Positions 25,075-33,933 are shown, numbered from the stretch's first letter. The stretch: 64,000 nucleotides of DNA from Actinoplanes octamycinicus (GCF_014205225.1 NZ_JACHNB010000001.1:8227501-8291500); one strand, 5' to 3'. A program made the numbers and translations. Notes: generated by a model from the letters alone, not told the origin.

Positions 25075-27387
25075 GTGCGTGCCGGACTGATGCTGTTCCC
25101 GATTCTCGCCGGATTTCCGGCCGGACTTGTCGCGCTGGCCGGGTCGCCGCTGCCGAGCCGGCTCCCCACCGCCGCCGAACTCGACTGCTGGATGGGCAAT
25201 CCGATGCAGGCCCAGTTCCTGCCCGGACTGCTCGCTGCGATCGCCTGGCTGTTCTGGGCGCTCGCGGCGATCGGCTGGGTGCGGCTGGCGGTGCGGTCGA
25301 GCCGGCGTTTCGCCCGCCACCTTCCCGGTCCGGCACAGAGCCTGGCCGCCACCGTGGTCGGAGCGGCGGCCGTCACGGCCGGCTACACGCCCGCCTCGGC
25401 CGCTCCCCCGGCCGCCACGACCGCGACCGCCACCAACCCGGCCCCGCCGATCAAGCAGGCATCCGCCGACGATCCGACCTGCACGGTGCGGCACGGCGAC
25501 AGCCTGTCGAAGATCGCCAAGCAGCGGCTCGGCGACGCCGACCGCTGGCCGGTCATCTACAAGCTCAACCGCGGGACCTCGTTCCCGCAGGTCGGCGGGC
25601 GGCTCACCGACCCCGACGTGATCTATCCGGGCTGGCAGCTGCAGCTGCCGGACACCGCCACCGCCACGGCGTCCGGGAACTGCACCGGCAAGACCGCTCC
25701 GAAGCCACACCGGCCGGCGGAGCACGACGACGGGATCGCCACGCCGCCGCCCACGATCACACCGTCGCACCCGGGCACGGTCGCCTCGCCGCCAGCGGCA
25801 TCGGGATCCGACGACGATTCAGGTTCCGCTGTCACCGCCGGGATCGCCGGGCTGGCGATGGCGGCAGGTTTCGCGTACGCCGGAGGGCTGCTCTGGCGCC
25901 GCAGGCGCTCCGCCGCGACCAGCAGCAAACCCGCAACCGCACCGCCCGCCGCACGCCCGCACCCCGTCGCGGCCCTCACCCTGCTCCGCCGCGGCAGCCG
26001 CCCCGAACCGGCATCGCGACCGCGACCGGCTCTCGCCTCCCCGGCCACCGCTCCCCCGCCCGCGCCGACTCCAGTCCTCGCGTCCAACCCGGCGACCGCG
26101 CTGAGCGGGCCGGGAGCACTCGGGGCGGCCCGCGCCGCGCTCGTCGCACTGCTCACCGAGGCCACCTCGGGGCGGGCGGTCGTCCCCGGCATGACCCTCG
26201 ACCGCCTGGTGCCTGCCCGCCCGGCCAGCGACAAGATCGCCGTCGCGGCGGACTTCCCGGCGGCCCTGGCCGTCATCGACGAGGAGATCATCCGACGGAG
26301 CCGGCTGCTCGACGAGAACGAGGACGAACCGGCGCCGGCCGAGCCGCCGCTGCTGCTGCTCGCCGACGTGCCGGAGCCCACCTGGCACGCCCGGCTGGCG
26401 ACCGCCGCCCGGCTCGGCGCGCCGCTGGGCATCGACGTCACCCTGATCGGCACCTGGCCATCCGGAACAACTCTGGAGGTCGCCGCGGACGGCGCCACCG
26501 ACGCCGGCGACCTGGCCGTACTGGACAGCGCCGCGGCCACCGAGCTGCTGCACCCCGCCGCACCGCCCGCCACCGCGCCCGCGCCGGTGACCAGCACACC
26601 AGCACCGCAGCCCGCGCCGGCACGGGTGGTCGCCCGGGTGCTCGGCCGGCCCGCCATCCTCGGCCCGGACGGCAACCCGGTCCGCGGCCTGCGTACCAAA
26701 GCCCTGGAACTGTTCGTCTACCTGGTCCTCAACCGCGACGGCGCCGCCCTGAGCGACATCATGGAAGCGCTCTGGCCCGACATCACCCTCGCCCGCGCCA
26801 CCGACCGGCTCTCCACCTGCGTCGCCAACCTGCGCAACACCCTGCGCGCCAACGCCCCCGGCGGCGACGCGAAGGCAAAGGTCGAGCCGGTCATCAACAC
26901 CGGCGGCCGCTACCACCTCAACCCGGACCTGCTCGACGTCGACTGGTGGACCATCCTCGACGCCCACACCGCCACCACCACCGCCGAGGACGACCAGGCC
27001 CGGCTACGGCACCTGCGCACCGCGATCGACACCGCCGCCGGACGATCCCTCGCGGACGGCGCCGGCTACGACTGGATCGGCACCGACCACGAACGCGCCC
27101 GCCGCACCCTGATCCGCATCCACCTGCAGGCCGCCACCCTGCTCGCCGACACCGACCCGGACGGCGCGCACCAGCTCCTCGAAACCGCCTGCGGCTACGA
27201 CCCGATGTCCGAGGAACTCGCCCGCAAAGCCATGCAGGCCGCCGCCGGCCGCAACGACCCCGACGGCATCCGGCACCGCCGCGAACAGCTGCACCAGGCG
27301 CTCGCCGAAGCAGGCATCGACGCCGACACCGCCACCGACCGTTTCGCCGCCGACCTGCTCGCCCAGGTCGGCGCCGCCCACCGTTGA
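25075..27387 (+). CDS. Membrane-anchored SARP/BTAD regulator with LysM domain
   Basis: About 770 residues. There are hydrophobic helices near residues 3-23 and 49-73 and a further one at about 90-108. A LysM peptidoglycan-binding domain spans about 135-192 (CTVRHGDSLSKIAKQRLGD, VIYPGWQLQLP). A proline-rich linker, a fourth membrane helix at about 251-274 and an Arg-rich stop (WRRRRS) follow. After a long linker, the C-terminus (about 520-770) has an OmpR-type winged helix (RTKALELFVYLVLNRDGAAL, TDRLSTCVANLRNTLR) and a bacterial transcriptional-activation (BTAD) repeat region. This places a cell-wall sensor outside and a DNA-binding activator inside. GTG 25006 or 25069 are alternative starts. 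A NERD protein follows in the same operon. Confidence 0.8.
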   Translation: MRAGLMLFPILAGFPAGLVALAGSPLPSRLPTAAELDCWMGNPMQAQFLPGLLAAIAWLFWALAAIGWVRLAVRSSRRFARHLPGPAQSLAATVVGAAAVTAGYTPASAAPPAATTATATNPAPPIKQASADDPTCTVRHGDSLSKIAKQRLGDADRWPVIYKLNRGTSFPQVGGRLTDPDVIYPGWQLQLPDTATATASGNCTGKTAPKPHRPAEHDDGIATPPPTITPSHPGTVASPPAASGSDDDSGSAVTAGIAGLAMAAGFAYAGGLLWRRRRSAATSSKPATAPPAARPHPVAALTLLRRGSRPEPASRPRPALASPATAPPPAPTPVLASNPATALSGPGALGAARAALVALLTEATSGRAVVPGMTLDRLVPARPASDKIAVAADFPAALAVIDEEIIRRSRLLDENEDEPAPAEPPLLLLADVPEPTWHARLATAARLGAPLGIDVTLIGTWPSGTTLEVAADGATDAGDLAVLDSAAATELLHPAAPPATAPAPVTSTPAPQPAPARVVARVLGRPAILGPDGNPVRGLRTKALELFVYLVLNRDGAALSDIMEALWPDITLARATDRLSTCVANLRNTLRANAPGGDAKAKVEPVINTGGRYHLNPDLLDVDWWTILDAHTATTTAEDDQARLRHLRTAIDTAAGRSLADGAGYDWIGTDHERARRTLIRIHLQAATLLADTDPDGAHQLLETACGYDPMSEELARKAMQAAAGRNDPDGIRHRREQLHQALAEAGIDADTATDRFAADLLAQVGAAHR

Positions 27388-27398
27388 GGAGACCCGTC

Positions 27399-28217
27399 AT
27401 GCAGGTAGTCATGCTGTCCGACCACGGCGGCGACCAGCTCGACCAGAGCATCCGCCGGCTGCACGCCGTCGAAACCGACGTGGCCGACTGGAACCAGGCC
27501 TACCAGGACGCCTGGCAGGAACTGCAGGGCAGCCGCCGGGCGAAGCCGTGGTGGCGGCGAGCACTCGGCATCAGCACCGTCGCCGAGCAGGAGGCGACCG
27601 TCCGGGTCCAGTTCGCCCGCTACGGCATCGCCGAGGCCGACCACGAACGTCAGCAGGCCGAGGCCCGGGCCCACCAGCAGGCCGCCGGCGTCGACGGCGA
27701 ACAGGCCCTGGTTCACGGCCTGGCCGGCCTCGACGACTCGTGGGTGATGCTGCGCGGCTACCGCAACCGGCGCGGCGAAACCGACCACGTCCTGGTCGGC
27801 CCGGCCGGCGTCTGGGCGGTCGAGGTCAAACGCCGCCGGATCCGGCTGCACGTCTCCGGGTACCAGTGGTGGTACGAGAAACTCAGCGCCCGCGGCCAGG
27901 TCGTCGAAACCGGCTGGGCCGTCGACGGCAGCGGCCGCACCTGGGGCGAACAGGTCACCCAGGTCGCCACCGACCTCGGCGCCTGGCTGGCCCGCAACCA
28001 CCACCCCGTCCCGATCCGCACCGCCGTCATGATCATGCACGAGCAGGCGGCGATCGGCTGCTGCGAACATCCCGCCGTCAACACGATCGGCACCCGGCCC
28101 GAGCACCTGCTGTGGGCCATCGAACGCTCCGGCACCCTGCTCACCCCGGCCACCTGCCAGCAGATCGTCGACCTGATCCGCCGCGACCACCGCTTCCACA
28201 ACCAGCGCCGGGTCTGA
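27399..28217 (+). CDS. NERD-domain (nuclease-related) protein
   Basis: A 272-residue protein with GAGGAG upstream of ATG 27399, 11 bases after the LysM-SARP gene. The N-terminal third is helical and coiled-coil-like (AEQEATVRVQFARYGIAEAD, HERQQAEARAHQQ). The NERD core is GLDDSWVMLRGYRNRRGETD, HVLVGPAGVWAVEVKRRRI, which keeps the Asp and E-x-K residues of the PD-(D/E)XK nuclease fold, then GEQVTQVATDLGAWL. NERD domains occur in plasmid and element proteins and are predicted DNases; activity is unproven. Pairing with the membrane regulator suggests a shared role in the element. Confidence 0.85.
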   Translation: MQVVMLSDHGGDQLDQSIRRLHAVETDVADWNQAYQDAWQELQGSRRAKPWWRRALGISTVAEQEATVRVQFARYGIAEADHERQQAEARAHQQAAGVDGEQALVHGLAGLDDSWVMLRGYRNRRGETDHVLVGPAGVWAVEVKRRRIRLHVSGYQWWYEKLSARGQVVETGWAVDGSGRTWGEQVTQVATDLGAWLARNHHPVPIRTAVMIMHEQAAIGCCEHPAVNTIGTRPEHLLWAIERSGTLLTPATCQQIVDLIRRDHRFHNQRRV

Positions 28218-28385
28218 CCTACCCGCCCCGGAGACGCCGTGGATCCTGGAGGCAAGTGGTCTGCAGGTCTGCTGTAGCCCGTCGGCACCGTCGCGTAAGC
28301 GCAGCAGGCGAGGCCTGACGTAGCCCCCGTCTCATCGACGCAGCACCGGCGGAGTTTGGGTGTATGAGCTGGCCGCATCTGCGAC

Positions 28386-28934
28386 TCAAAGCACCCCGCC
28401 CAACCGGCGCAGGGTCGCGTCCAGGCAAGCCACGATCGTCGGCAGGGTCTTGTCCAAAACGGGGATCACGACCCGGAACCGCGACCAGGGCAGCCAAGCG
28501 CACCACAACGTGGTCCGCCGGCCGCCGATCCGCGGACCTTCGCCCCAGTCGAACTGCATCCACAGCCCCGGCTCCGGAATCCACGGCCGAAACACCCGCC
28601 GCTGACCGGCCTGCCAAGACTTCTTCACCGCCGCGACCGCCCGGCGGGTGGTGCGTTCCCCGCCGGCGAAGCCCATCGCGGTGATCCGCCGGTGCACCAC
28701 GTCGGCACGGATCCGGCCGCCCGAGCGGGCCACCAGCTCTTCGATCTTGTCCATGAAGTCGTCGATCGGCCGGGACCGCTGCGCACGCTCCTCGGGGCTA
28801 CGGCCCTCCGCCCGCAGCTTCACATACCGGGCAACGGTGTGGTGGTCGCACCCCGCCAGCTCGGCCGCCGCACGGTAACTACCCGTGAGGTCGTAGGCCT
28901 CCAAGATTTCCACGATCTCCCTGCCGCTCTTCAC
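28386..28934 (-). pseudogene. IS21-family IstA transposase, N-terminal part
   Basis: The ATG at 28934 opens MKSGREIVEILEAYDLTGSY, RAAAELAGCDHHTVARYVKL (helix-turn-helix), then WIPEPGLWMQFDWGEGPRIG and DKTLPTIVACLDATLRRLGG. This is IstA up to just past the first catalytic Asp. Full IstA is over 500 residues; here the gene stops at 182 residues and no istB follows. The 3' end of the element has been deleted. The 168 bases between the NERD gene and this fragment have no gene. Confidence 0.85.
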
Positions 28935-28963
28935 GCCGCCGACCCTCGCCGACCGGCATCCGG

Positions 28964-29060
28964 TGTTGATCAGCGGGGAAGTATCTGGCCGTCCGCGGGG
29001 AGGACCTTGGCCATCAGCGGGGCGGTAAATGGCCGCCTATGGGGATCATTCACTGGCCGC
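28964..29060. repeat. IS21-type terminal multiple repeats
   Basis: Upstream of the istA fragment, copies of a TGGCC..NNCGGGG unit recur at 22-24-base spacing: TGGCC at 28986, 29008, 29030 and 29054, each of the first three followed by a G-rich block (CCGCGGGGA, TCAGCGGGGC, CCTATGGGGA), and a partial unit at 28964. IS21 elements carry such tandem terminal repeats as transposase binding sites, so this is the surviving left end. Confidence 0.75.
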
Positions 29061-29175
29061 GGACAGCAAGATGCGGCAGTAGCCGACTGATGACCTCATC
29101 ACACCATCACCAAACGACCGATCATGAACTGCATCGATCACTCTTCGCGGGACAGAACCGAGTTTGGGCGCCAGG

Positions 29176-29242
29176 TGTTCGCGACTTCCGGTGCCACGCT
29201 GCCACCGCCGCGTGGCGAAATGTTCGCGAAAACCGGCACCAC
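29176..29242 (+). repeat. Imperfect 22-bp direct repeat beside the IS3 element
   Basis: TGTTCGCGACTTCCGGTGCCAC-type sequence at 29176-29197 recurs at 29221-29242 with a few changes (45-base period). The surrounding stretch 29063-29384 has no supportable gene. Two copies only, so the significance is uncertain. Confidence 0.35.
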
Positions 29243-29427
29243 TTGTGGATCTCCACAGCGGTAGCGCTGGCGGTGCCCCCGGAGCCTGTTCACTATCCGT
29301 ACAGACGCTCATCATGAAGCGACCGAGCCGCGCATGGTCGGCTAAGTAGCCGAGGATGGTGCATCCGGTGGTTCGCTACGCCGGTGGGCTTGACCCGTTT
29401 CGACGGACAAGGGCGATGTGTTGATCT

Positions 29428-30321
29428 TTAAGCTACCTTGAGATCGATCAGGGGTCTGGTGCTGATGCCGGTCTCGTAGGCGGCGGGGCTGCAGTAGCCG
29501 AGGCTGGAGTGCCGGCGGCGGGTGTTGTACCAGCCCTCGATGTACTCGAATATTGCCTGGTGGGCGGCTTTGTGGGTGGGCCAGGGCCGGCGGTGCAGCA
29601 GTTCGGTTTTGATCGTGGCGAAGAACGATTCGGCGACCGCGTTGTCCCAGCACTGGCCGCGCCGGCCGACTGAGAGCCGGACACCGTGCGCGGTGGCCAG
29701 CCGGGCGTGCTGCGCGCTGGTGTGCTGACAGCCGCGATCAGAATGAAAGACCAGGCCATCAGCGGGACGACGCCGGGTGAGGGCGTCGGCCAGTGCCGCA
29801 TCGACCAGGTCGGTTTTGAGATGGTCGGCGACCGCCCAGCCGACCACCCGGCGCGAGGCCAGATCGATGACGGTGGCCAGATACAGCCAGCCCTGCCATG
29901 TGTTGATGTAGGTGATGTCGCCGCACCAGCGGGTGTTGACTGCCGCCGCGTCCACGGTGAAGTCCCGGCCGACCAGATCCGGACGGTCGGCTGCGGCCGC
30001 ATCCGGGATCGTCGTGGTGCGCCACCGGCGCGGGCATTTGCCGGCCAGCCCACCGGCACGCATCAGCCGAGCGACGCGTTTACGGCCGTGCCGCAGCCCT
30101 GCCTCGGCCAGCTCAGCGTGCACGCGTGGCGCCCCGTAGGTGCCCATCGACGCCGCGTGCACCGCCGCGATGCGCTGGCTCAGCTGCTCGTCGGCACGCT
30201 GTCGCAGCGACCGCTGGTCGCGGGCGTAGAACGCGGATCGGGAGACCTTGAGCAGTTCGCAGGCACGCTTGACGTTGTGCTCGCCGGCCTGCTCCGCGGC
30301 GATGAACGGATACACGTTCAC
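29428..30321 (-). CDS. IS3-family transposase OrfB (integrase catalytic core)
   Basis: A 297-residue OrfB. The N-terminal part (LLKVSRSAFYARDQRSLRQR, MGTYGAPRVHAELAEAGLRH) is the usual HTH_21 region. The catalytic DDE core has Asp in CGDITYINTWQGWLYLATVI, Asp in VFHSDRGCQHTS and Glu in CWDNAVAESFFATIKTELL. It starts as GTGA overlapping the end of orfA, the layout in which OrfAB is made by programmed -1 frameshifting. No internal defects are seen. Confidence 0.93.
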   Translation of the reverse strand: MNVYPFIAAEQAGEHNVKRACELLKVSRSAFYARDQRSLRQRADEQLSQRIAAVHAASMGTYGAPRVHAELAEAGLRHGRKRVARLMRAGGLAGKCPRRWRTTTIPDAAAADRPDLVGRDFTVDAAAVNTRWCGDITYINTWQGWLYLATVIDLASRRVVGWAVADHLKTDLVDAALADALTRRRPADGLVFHSDRGCQHTSAQHARLATAHGVRLSVGRRGQCWDNAVAESFFATIKTELLHRRPWPTHKAAHQAIFEYIEGWYNTRRRHSSLGYCSPAAYETGISTRPLIDLKVA

Positions 30322-30629
30322 CGGGTCTCCCTCGCGAAGAAAGCCGTCGCCCGCTTCAAGATCTCGACGTCCTCCTGAAGCCGGCGGTTCTCCCGACGCA
30401 GCCGGGCCAACTCATCACGCTCATCCGAAGTGAGCCCGTCCGACCGGGTCCCGGCGTCAAGCTCGGCCTGCTTGACCCACTCCCGCACCGCGGTCTCCGT
30501 CAGGTCGAAATCCCGCACGACCTGCAGCAACGACCGATCCCCGCGCTGACACAACTCCACGATCTCGGCCTTGAACTCCGGCGTGAAAGACCGCCGCGGC
30601 CGATATCGCTTCTTACCCACGTTCTCCAT
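30318..30629 (-). CDS. IS3-family transposase OrfA
   Basis: A 103-residue OrfA. MENVGKKRYRPRRSFTPEFK opens a helix-turn-helix (AEIVELCQRGDRSLLQVVRD, LTETAVREWVKQ) followed by a leucine-zipper-like coiled coil (ERDELARLRRENRRLQEDVE) that pairs with OrfAB. ATG 30629 is chosen because GGGAGG lies 9 bases upstream; the ATG at 30641 directly abuts that site. It ends in a 4-base overlap with orfB. Confidence 0.92.
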   Translation of the reverse strand: MENVGKKRYRPRRSFTPEFKAEIVELCQRGDRSLLQVVRDFDLTETAVREWVKQAELDAGTRSDGLTSDERDELARLRRENRRLQEDVEILKRATAFFARETR

Positions 30630-30812
30630 GATGCTGGACATCCTCCCGGAGACACGAAGCCTCCTGATCTCAGATGTCCGTCAAAACGGGGCAGGCCCAC
30701 GGTACTTGTCGGCTGTGTGAGGGCAGCCGGTCCCGCCGCGCGCACCCGTTGCGGCATGGCCGCCTCTTACACAAATCATCTGGACAGATGCGTGGTGATC
30801 GCTCGGCTTCGA

Positions 30813-31754
30813 TCAGTGACGGCTCGGGTGGCGCTGGAGCGCCTCGATGAACCAACTGAAGATCGGCGCGAGTGGCGTCATGGTGGGCGAGCCGTTGATC
30901 GTGGCGATCAGGTGCCAGTACCGCTCCACCCGCGGATCGTTGGCAATGGTCAGCCGGGTCACCATCTGGGCCCGGTACTCGGGGCTGTCGACGGCTCCGA
31001 AGGTGTCCGCGTAGCGGGCGACCAGCTCAGAAACCACCAGCCCGGCCTGTGCTGACGCAGGTTGGATCCCAGCGGCGACCGCCGCCGCGACCTGGTCACG
31101 GACATGGTTGGTCAGGTCGTGATGGAGCCCTGTCCGGTCACCGGCGGCACGCTCGGCCGCCTGGTGTTCAGCCATCCGCCGGACACTGGCTCTGAAGTCG
31201 CTGTCCTGCACCAGTTCCGCCAACTCGATCCAGCACTCGACCTGCTCGGCGGTCGGCTCGTCCGGCAGGTCCGGTACCGCCGAACGAAGCAGCGCCATCA
31301 ACTCCGGGTTGGCGTCGACGCCGCCGAACGTGCTGTCGACGAAGTCGTTGATGAGTCGGTGACGTTCGGCCTCGGACAGTTGCGCGATGCGGTGCATGAG
31401 TTTCATCTCCTCAGGGCTGACGTCCCGTTTCGCCACCACACGAAGGACCGCCCGCCGCAGTCGAAGCACTCGGATCTGCACGTCGAGCGCCTCGGCGTGG
31501 GCGATCGCGGCCTCCGACACGGTGATCTCCTCTGCGAGCACCCGATGAATGCTGGCCAGATCAACACCCAGCTCGCGCAACGTGCGGATGAGTTCAAGAC
31601 GAGCGACCGCGGTCAGGTCATATCGGCGATGGTTGGCGGAACTGCGATATGTGGGCGGCAGAACGCCGGCATCGGAGTAGAACCTGATCGTGCGTACCGG
31701 CAGACCGGTCCGCCGAGCCAGATCCCCGATCGAGTACAACGTCCTGTGATCCAC
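30813..31754 (-). CDS. MerR-family transcriptional regulator
   Basis: A 313-residue regulator. GTG 31754 is preferred over the longer frame because GGAGG lies 9 bases upstream and the MerR fold begins at once: LYSIGDLARRTGLPVRTIRF, YSDAGVLPPTYRS, NHRRYDLTAVARLELIRTLR. A dimerisation helix (IRVLRLRRAVLRVVAKRD) and a ~200-residue helical effector domain with no recognised ligand site follow. It resembles multidrug- or stress-type MerR proteins with C-terminal helical sensors. It sits just right of the IS3 element and is not obviously in an operon. Confidence 0.9.
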   Translation of the reverse strand: MDHRTLYSIGDLARRTGLPVRTIRFYSDAGVLPPTYRSSANHRRYDLTAVARLELIRTLRELGVDLASIHRVLAEEITVSEAAIAHAEALDVQIRVLRLRRAVLRVVAKRDVSPEEMKLMHRIAQLSEAERHRLINDFVDSTFGGVDANPELMALLRSAVPDLPDEPTAEQVECWIELAELVQDSDFRASVRRMAEHQAAERAAGDRTGLHHDLTNHVRDQVAAAVAAGIQPASAQAGLVVSELVARYADTFGAVDSPEYRAQMVTRLTIANDPRVERYWHLIATINGSPTMTPLAPIFSWFIEALQRHPSRH

Positions 31755-31987
31755 GTCGACCAGCCTCCAACCTCCACCAGGTGGAGATGCAACCCACAGA
31801 TCATCCTGCATGAACCCGTCGAGAAACCGGTCCCGTTGGCGACGACCGCAACAAGCCCCGGTGCCACGGCCGCGTTTGCAGGTCAACCGATGTGTCCTTG
31901 TGTCGGATACCAGGCGCGTCCCGCGTCGAACCCCATCACCGAGCGTAAATGGGCCGTCGGCTGGTGACTGGTGCCCCTGGTTCCATG

Positions 31988-32061
31988 GAGAGGTGGAGCC
32001 AGAACTCACGAACATCGAGATCGGTAAGACCCAGCCGGTCCCGAAACTCAGCGACATCTGG
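31988..32061 (+). repeat. 74-base direct repeat, copy B
   Basis: This segment matches 15547-15620 in the same orientation, 16441 bases away, with no gaps. One frame reads EPELTNIEIGKTQPVPKLSD then IWCPN and a stop. It lies upstream of the MerR gene on the opposite strand and 33 bases before a strong hairpin. It is probably the remnant of the same element as copy A. The surrounding 31755-32186 shows no gene. Confidence 0.7.
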
Positions 32062-32094
32062 TGCCCGAACTGACGAGCAGAGCCAAGCAACAAA

Positions 32095-32115
32095 GGCCCG
32101 GCTGGGGGCCGGGCC
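32095..32115. terminator. Strong GC hairpin
   Basis: GGCCCGGC (32095-32102) pairs exactly with GCCGGGCC (32108-32115) around a 5-base loop, preceded by CAAA and followed by CGTCGCCTCTTA. It has the shape of an intrinsic terminator, most likely for whatever transcript carried copy B of the direct repeat. Confidence 0.65.
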
Positions 32116-32186
32116 CGTCGCCTCTTATAAGCAGCTTTTATGGCTAGAACCGAGCATTACACCGTGCGCATCTTGGCATCGCCATG

Positions 32187-32447
32187 TCACGCGTGCGCAC
32201 CTTCAGCGACACTCAACGGCCGTATCGGCGCTGAACAGGTCAGCGGAGGCGACAGTAGCTCGTGGTCCTTCATCTCGGCCACCACAATGGTGGTGGCTGC
32301 GGTGATGCAAGCTGAGATCACTGCGGCGAGTACGGGACCCGCCAGGTCAGCGCGGCGGCGCTTCGGGAGTCGCTGTTGCTCCCCTGTCGATCGATTTCCG
32401 GAAAACGTTGACGGTGGTTGGTCGAGCCAGTCAGTAGGCTCTGGCAT
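32187..32447 (-). CDS. Small single-pass membrane protein
   Basis: An 86-residue protein from ATG 32447 with AAAGGA upstream. It has a polar N-terminus (EPTDWLDQPPSTFSGNRS, basic KRRRADLAG), one membrane helix (AGPVLAAVISACITAATTIV) and a short tail. The positive charges before the helix predict an inside N-terminus. Function unknown; it lies at the edge of the conjugation region. Confidence 0.5.
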   Translation of the reverse strand: MPEPTDWLDQPPSTFSGNRSTGEQQRLPKRRRADLAGPVLAAVISACITAATTIVVAEMKDHELLSPPLTCSAPIRPLSVAEGAHA

Positions 32448-32997
32448 GGCGGGAATTCCTTTCGCGGTGACTCCCGCCTCCGGGGTGGCCAGCCTTCATT
32501 GGAGTGGGTGCTGGTCACCCCTCATCCTTGCGGAAACGGAGGCGTCGAAAGCTCGAACGGAAGCCCAGATTAGAGCCGTGAAGGGCACAGCGGATGCCGA
32601 CACGCCGCCCCTTTGCCTGCTTTTGCCAGATGTGACCAGGTTTGACAGTAAGTCAGTCACCGCTAAGCTCCCCGCACGCCACGCCGCCCCTTTCGGGTTA
32701 CTTGCCCCAGCTGTACCTTCTGCGCCCTGATGCCCTATTAACTTCTCTAGGCGAACACCCCGCCCGGGATTCGGCATGCTTCGCCACCTGCGTGGCCGCC
32801 AAGCTCGGCCCCTCGCCGGGCGAGCAGAGGTCCCTCCATGTTGCCTACTGTGCCGTGAGCGATCGAGGCCGCGGTCGCTTGGCCGCCATTACAGCGGATC
32901 AGCCTCGAGGCCGCTATTGCCGCCGTGCCGGCATCGGTAGCCGGCAAGTTCGCTCGACCAGTTGCCCTTCCACCCCCGCACCCCTCAGCCCTCCCGT
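32448..32997. other. 550-base gene-poor stretch beside the transfer genes
   Basis: No frame looks like a real protein; codon-position GC bias is weak and runs of CCCC/ACCCCCGCACCCC occur near 32970. Position directly downstream of the replication-relaxation gene makes it a candidate for a transfer origin or replication origin, but no nic-site motif was recognised. Confidence 0.4.
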
Positions 32998-33933
32998 TCA
33001 GGGAAGTAGGGGGACGCCGGTGAGCAGGGCCAGTGGGTGGTGGTCAGGGCGGGCCGGGCCCGGGCTCAGGGGGCCTTCCGGGCCGTGACCGGCGGGGAGG
33101 TCTGCCAGGCGAAGCCGCCGCCGATCCGCGCCAGCCAGCCACCACACCGGGCCGGCTGCGCTCACCCCGGGCGTGGTCACGCAGGTCGCGACGGTGACGC
33201 CCAGAGACGGGCCGGCGGCGAGCCGGGTGTGCAGATGCTCCTCGCGGGCCGGGCTGGGCAGGGTGAACAGGACCGGATAGTCGGGGCCGCCGTCGGCGCG
33301 CAGCCGCCGGTAGGCGCCGAGTTTGTCGGTGAGCCGGGTCAGCGACTCGGTCCCGCGGTCGTGTTCGAGGTAGAAGCCGGTTTCGGCGTCACCGTCGCGC
33401 CAGATGCCGTGGCCGTCAGGGTGGATGCGGCGGCCGAAGGTGGCGGCAGTGGTGCGCTCCGACCACCAGCGGACCAGGTCGGCTTCGGGGCGGTGGCGGG
33501 CGTCGACGAGCAGGTCGATGAAGAACTGGTTGACCTCCAGCAGGTGATCCAGATAAGGGCTGGCATACGCCCGGTCCTGCCGGTCCCGCAGCGCCCGCGG
33601 GCTCGGCGGCGCCTCACCACGGGCGAGGGCGACATAGCGCGCCGACAGCGGGCCGGGCACCCAGCAGGCCGGGTTCGGTTCGCCGGGGCGGTTGCGGACG
33701 AAGCGGTCGACGAACCCGAGCCGGCGCAGCGTGTAGAGCCGGTGCCGGCAGGTGGTGCGGTGGTCGAACAGCACCCGGGCGAGCTGGTCGGTGGTGAGAG
33801 TGCCGTGCTCGTCGAGCAGGTTCGCGATCGCGTAGTCGCGGACGCGGAGCCGGTGGGAGATGGTGAGAAGGCTGCTCCCCCGTTCGGGAGTTTCCCCTTC
33901 AGGAAACTGTCGGGGTGGCACGGCCGCGTTCAC
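32998..33933 (-). CDS. Replication-relaxation family protein
   Basis: A 311-residue protein from GTG 33933 with GGAGG 5 bases upstream. The N-terminal winged helix (RVRDYAIANLLDEHGTLTTD, QLARVLFDHRTTCRHRLYTL, RRLGFVDRF) and the following AYASPYLDHLLEVNQFFIDL and FYLEHDRGTESLTRLTDKL match the replication-relaxation family of actinobacterial plasmids and integrative elements. Such proteins are thought to nick or relax element DNA at the start of transfer or replication. It is the last gene of the transfer operon, 90 bases after TraG. Confidence 0.85.
   Translation of the reverse strand: MNAAVPPRQFPEGETPERGSSLLTISHRLRVRDYAIANLLDEHGTLTTDQLARVLFDHRTTCRHRLYTLRRLGFVDRFVRNRPGEPNPACWVPGPLSARYVALARGEAPPSPRALRDRQDRAYASPYLDHLLEVNQFFIDLLVDARHRPEADLVRWWSERTTAATFGRRIHPDGHGIWRDGDAETGFYLEHDRGTESLTRLTDKLGAYRRLRADGGPDYPVLFTLPSPAREEHLHTRLAAGPSLGVTVATCVTTPGVSAAGPVWWLAGADRRRLRLADLPAGHGPEGPLSPGPARPDHHPLALLTGVPLLP

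Larger units (their letters stand above)
29385..30699 (-). mobile_element. IS3-family insertion sequence, complete
   Basis: A 1315-bp element with 25-bp imperfect inverted repeats (22 of 25 match; the left end begins TGGGCTTGACCCGTTT, the right-end complement TGGGCCTGCCCCGTTT). The ends have the TG...CA form. A 3-bp CGG duplication flanks it (29382-29384 and 30700-30702). It carries overlapping orfA and orfB. Both are open, so it may be active. Confidence 0.92.

Noticed and set aside
28964..29060. CRISPR array
   Set aside because: Repeats at 22-24-base spacing are short, degenerate and contiguous with an istA fragment; IS21 terminal repeats explain them. No cas genes are in the window.
30813..32093. 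426-residue version of the MerR gene
   Set aside because: The first 113 residues have no protein-like pattern and cover the direct repeat; GTG 31754 has a good ribosome site and begins the MerR fold.
32496..32777. 93-residue - strand ORF
   Set aside because: No ribosome site, motif or neighbour support; composition is not coding-like.
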